DNA of 64,000 nucleotides from Dipetalonema caudispina. Taxonomy: Eukaryota > Nematoda > Chromadorea > Rhabditida > Onchocercidae. Shown piece after piece: positions 61,651 to 64,000 of this stretch (within the stretch, counting starts at the first letter, position 1; each line of letters opens with the position of its first letter). Location: positions 496,001-560,000 of the forward strand of contig JABVXV010000007.1 of the NCBI GenBank assembly GCA_013365325.1, given 5' to 3'. The translations under genes were made by a program, and so were the position numbers. Under the pieces are notes generated by a model that saw only the letters and a list, made by a program, of their open reading frames with translations, was not told where the DNA came from and did not search any database.

Positions 61651-63513
61651 ATGGCTTTCATGTTCACTCGTATGGTTCGTTATGTTATTTTTGCTATCGT
61701 ACTGTACAGTGTAGTACAGTACATGCTACGATGGAAGTCATATTCCATTTCACCGAAAGTTTTCCGACAAGCTTGTGTTGCAGTACGCGGTATACCACCT
61801 TATTTTGAACTTTTCAAAACTAAAAAAAAGAAAAACTTTCTTACCTTTTTTTATGTTCATTTTTTCCTTTCAATATCTTTTAAAATTCCCTCTGTAATTG
61901 CTTTCATCGTATGAGATAGGGTTTCACTTGAGGTTTAAGAACCTAGATTAACCATTTGGAATGGTAATATACTTCGCAGTAGACTATCACTATACTTTTT
62001 GCTATTTCTTATTTAGTTTCAACTTTTTTTTTAACCAGTTTTCATGAAATTTTTGCAAAGGCTCAATTTTCTTTAGTAAATCCCAGTATTTCCCTGCTTC
62101 TTCATTGTAGGAGGTAATGGAATTTCGAATGTAAATAAATTGCGAAATGATTTACGTCGTTCATATCCACTACAAATTATCGATAGCGACTGGGAAGCTG
62201 TCTATGGTGGTGGTTTGAATCTACAGATGAACATTCTTTATGCATCCATTACTGAATTTATCACTGTTTTCCGTGCACCGTACCGAACAGCTGGTTTTGC
62301 TGGTAAATTTGCTTTTCTTTGTTTATCTTTTCCATTATTAGTTCAGAAACGCACATATCTTGTTTACACAGAGATAAAATAGAAGTAGGAGATGAAAAAA
62401 TACGTCAGCGATCATCAGCATTGTCCTTTTCCACAAATCATAGATTTACTTCAACAATGTATGCGATATTTAAAGTACAAATGAAAGTTATGGGAAAAAA
62501 TAACCGAATGCTGTTTTGATGATGTTATTAAACTAACCGCTGTTGCAACAAAATGGTTGTGTATATGTAAAATGATTAACGATAAACAAGCTCAAAATAA
62601 TTTTTCAAAGATTTCAGCTCGGTAAAATCAAGATGTAATCTTGTTGTCTGAGCGATCTTATCAATGTTTGACTTAGCGACTGCATTAAAAACTAATTTGG
62701 TGTTATCCATTTTTTGCTTTTGGATGTGAATGTGTGAATTCCAATGTTATATATCTCTAAATTCTTTGTCTTTGACACATGAAGACTTTTCTTTTTTAGG
62801 ATGGCATTGGGTTAACAGCACATGTACGGTTTTGAGTGGCGAAGTAGTGCGTACTGCTTATAGCGCTCATAGTGGCAATTTGGAGAAGTTTGAGCCTGGT
62901 TGGTTCTTTGGTTATAATTCATTAATAGGACGTTAACAGAGCATCGAGATGTCTATTAATTATTTTGTTTAGAGCATCCAATGCGTTTTTTTTTTTTAAA
63001 AAAGTGAAAATATTTCGTTTGAATGAAAACTCAAGTCATCATAATCAAAACATTTCTTAACCTTACTCAAATTTATCTTTGAAATCCTCATTTAGAATTC
63101 ACTTTCTAAATCATTACTGTCAAATTTTTCATTTCATTATTTGAAGTATCATGACTTTCTGTTGTGAAATTAAGACAAAGTTTTTTCGCTTATGGAGACA
63201 AATCTTGTTTTTTGACCTGGTTCGCAGCCATCACTAAACTGTTTGTAACAATCTAGGTCAGAACTTTCGTCATGGTGAATTTGAACGATATGCGTATGAA
63301 TTCGCGCCTGATTCATATATGGCATGCTATGGACGCGGCGCTGTACCTTTGAGCGCTGCATGGATGGGGATGGGTTCTCTGGCGAGTGGTGATCCGATTT
63401 CGTTTGCAAAGCTGCTCTACAATTATAATAATGCTTGTGCTCACCAAATTAAACAGTCATTAGTAAAAACATTCAATTATTATAAATCTAAGGCTCTAAA
63501 GACCGAGTTATAA
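61651..63513 (+). CDS. Sigma-1 receptor / ERG2-family protein
   Basis: Homologue of the ER membrane sigma non-opioid receptor 1 and of fungal sterol C8 isomerase ERG2. Four exons, all phase 1 and closing: 61651-61789, 62111-62302, 62800-62931, 63257-63513; about 239 aa (human 223). Residues ~9-25 are a single N-terminal membrane helix (VRYVIFAIVLYSVVQYML). The cupin-like body follows: ILYASITEFITVF matches the family's HASLTEYVLLF, then GWHWVNSTCTVLSG, EPGW, YEFAPDSYMACYGRGAVP and a C-terminal amphipathic helix region. The acidic residues needed for ligand binding in human (Asp126, Glu172) align to Cys in both places. The start fits the TTTCAG eight bases upstream. A protein-like open frame after a CTCAG at 63545-63549 could be an alternative last exon. 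Confidence 0.92.
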
Positions 63514-64000
63514 TTTTTTAGTCCCACTCTTTTCACTTTTTGTGCTCAGAATCATTTGCTCAAGAAGGTATTCAGCCACAGTGGCTCTACTTGTTTAGAG
63601 CAGTGCGTGACCATTCCTTTTTGTTGAGTCAAGACCTGAATTTATCACTAACAACGAAGTTGTTTTTTATCCTATCCCTATACAGTTTGTTTTTAAGCAT
63701 TTGTTTTGCAAATCCTTAATATTGTGAATCCTTTCACTAATGACCTCTTCGGGCAATTGCTCATTATGGATTATTGTTTTGACGTAATACTTTGCTCTTT
63801 GCATTTCCACGCTTTATACGAATATTCCGTTCTTTATTTAATACTCATTATTAGACAAGAATTAACTACAAGTGAATATTGTTGTTTCCCTTAACAACAA
63901 ACTGCAAAGTCCGTGTTGTTTTTACTGCTAACGTATTACGTGTGACTTTCTTACTCCAAGAGTCTTCTTTTCTAGCGCTGATAATATAGTATTATGCAAA
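63514..64000. other. Downstream of the sigma-receptor gene
   Basis: Probable 3' UTR and intergenic DNA. After TGCTCAG (ends 63549) a frame stays open to a stop at ~63718 and encodes about 55 residues with a hydrophobic C-terminal stretch. Whether it is an exon cannot be told. Nothing else is supported up to the window end. Confidence 0.4.

Noticed and set aside
1..64000. CRISPR arrays, prokaryotic operons, integrated viral or transposase genes, tRNA and rRNA genes.
   Set aside because: Looked for repeats with regular spacers, transposase or reverse-transcriptase motifs, and tRNA T-loop and anticodon patterns by eye. None was convincing; a covariance-model scan would be decisive for tRNAs.

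Overview
The window is nuclear DNA of a nematode, most likely a filarial or related clade III worm. The DNA is strongly AT-rich. Genes are split into many short exons by GT-AG introns. The reconstructed proteins match conserved metazoan families, and several start codons lie a few to ~30 bases after a perfect acceptor-like TTTCAG, as expected for spliced-leader trans-splicing. The genus call is inference. No prokaryotic operon, CRISPR array, rRNA, convincing tRNA, transposon ORF or viral gene was seen.

Layout from left to right. 1676-5057 (-) is an MBOAT-family lysophospholipid acyltransferase (LPCAT3/mboa-6 type). It is divergent from 5595-13916 (+), the condensin II HEAT subunit CAP-G2, and the two share a 537-base intergenic space. 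13917-18730 is a long intergenic or upstream region. 18731-32499 (+) is a full MICAL flavoprotein monooxygenase, about 39 exons and ~1715 aa. 35475-37219 (+) is a small single-pass, lysine-rich protein of unknown function. 38244-40585 (+) is a RING-like zinc-binding protein. 45045-48552 (-) is a NADAR-domain protein with an RGG-rich N-terminus, whose 5' end is not resolved. 50023-58369 (+) is RRP12, the ribosome-export/pre-rRNA HEAT protein. It converges on 58795-60457 (-), thiamin pyrophosphokinase. 61651-63513 (+) is a sigma-1 receptor/ERG2-like protein.

The genes do not form one pathway; they are separate housekeeping and cytoskeletal functions: membrane phospholipid remodelling, chromosome condensation, actin oxidation, ribosome biogenesis, thiamin cofactor supply and an ER sigma receptor. 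Exon models were built by hand from reading frame, intron phase and remembered family patterns. Where phases close exactly (mboa-6, MICAL, RRP12, TPK, sigma receptor) the models are strong. The CAP-G2 N-terminus and the NADAR 5' end are not settled.

The most unusual signals are these. (a) Small duplications recur around exon/intron borders: a decayed copy of a MICAL exon in the next intron, a perfect 53-bp tandem copy of a splice donor in the thiamin pyrophosphokinase gene, a 20-bp doubled acceptor-like site in a MICAL intron, and related fragments in mboa-6, CAP-G2 and RRP12. (b) A sigma-1 receptor homologue has cysteine at both positions that are acidic ligand-binding residues in the human protein. 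(c) An RGG-NADAR protein lacks the usual glutamate of the NADAR helix motif. (d) RRP12 has a probable GC-AG intron.
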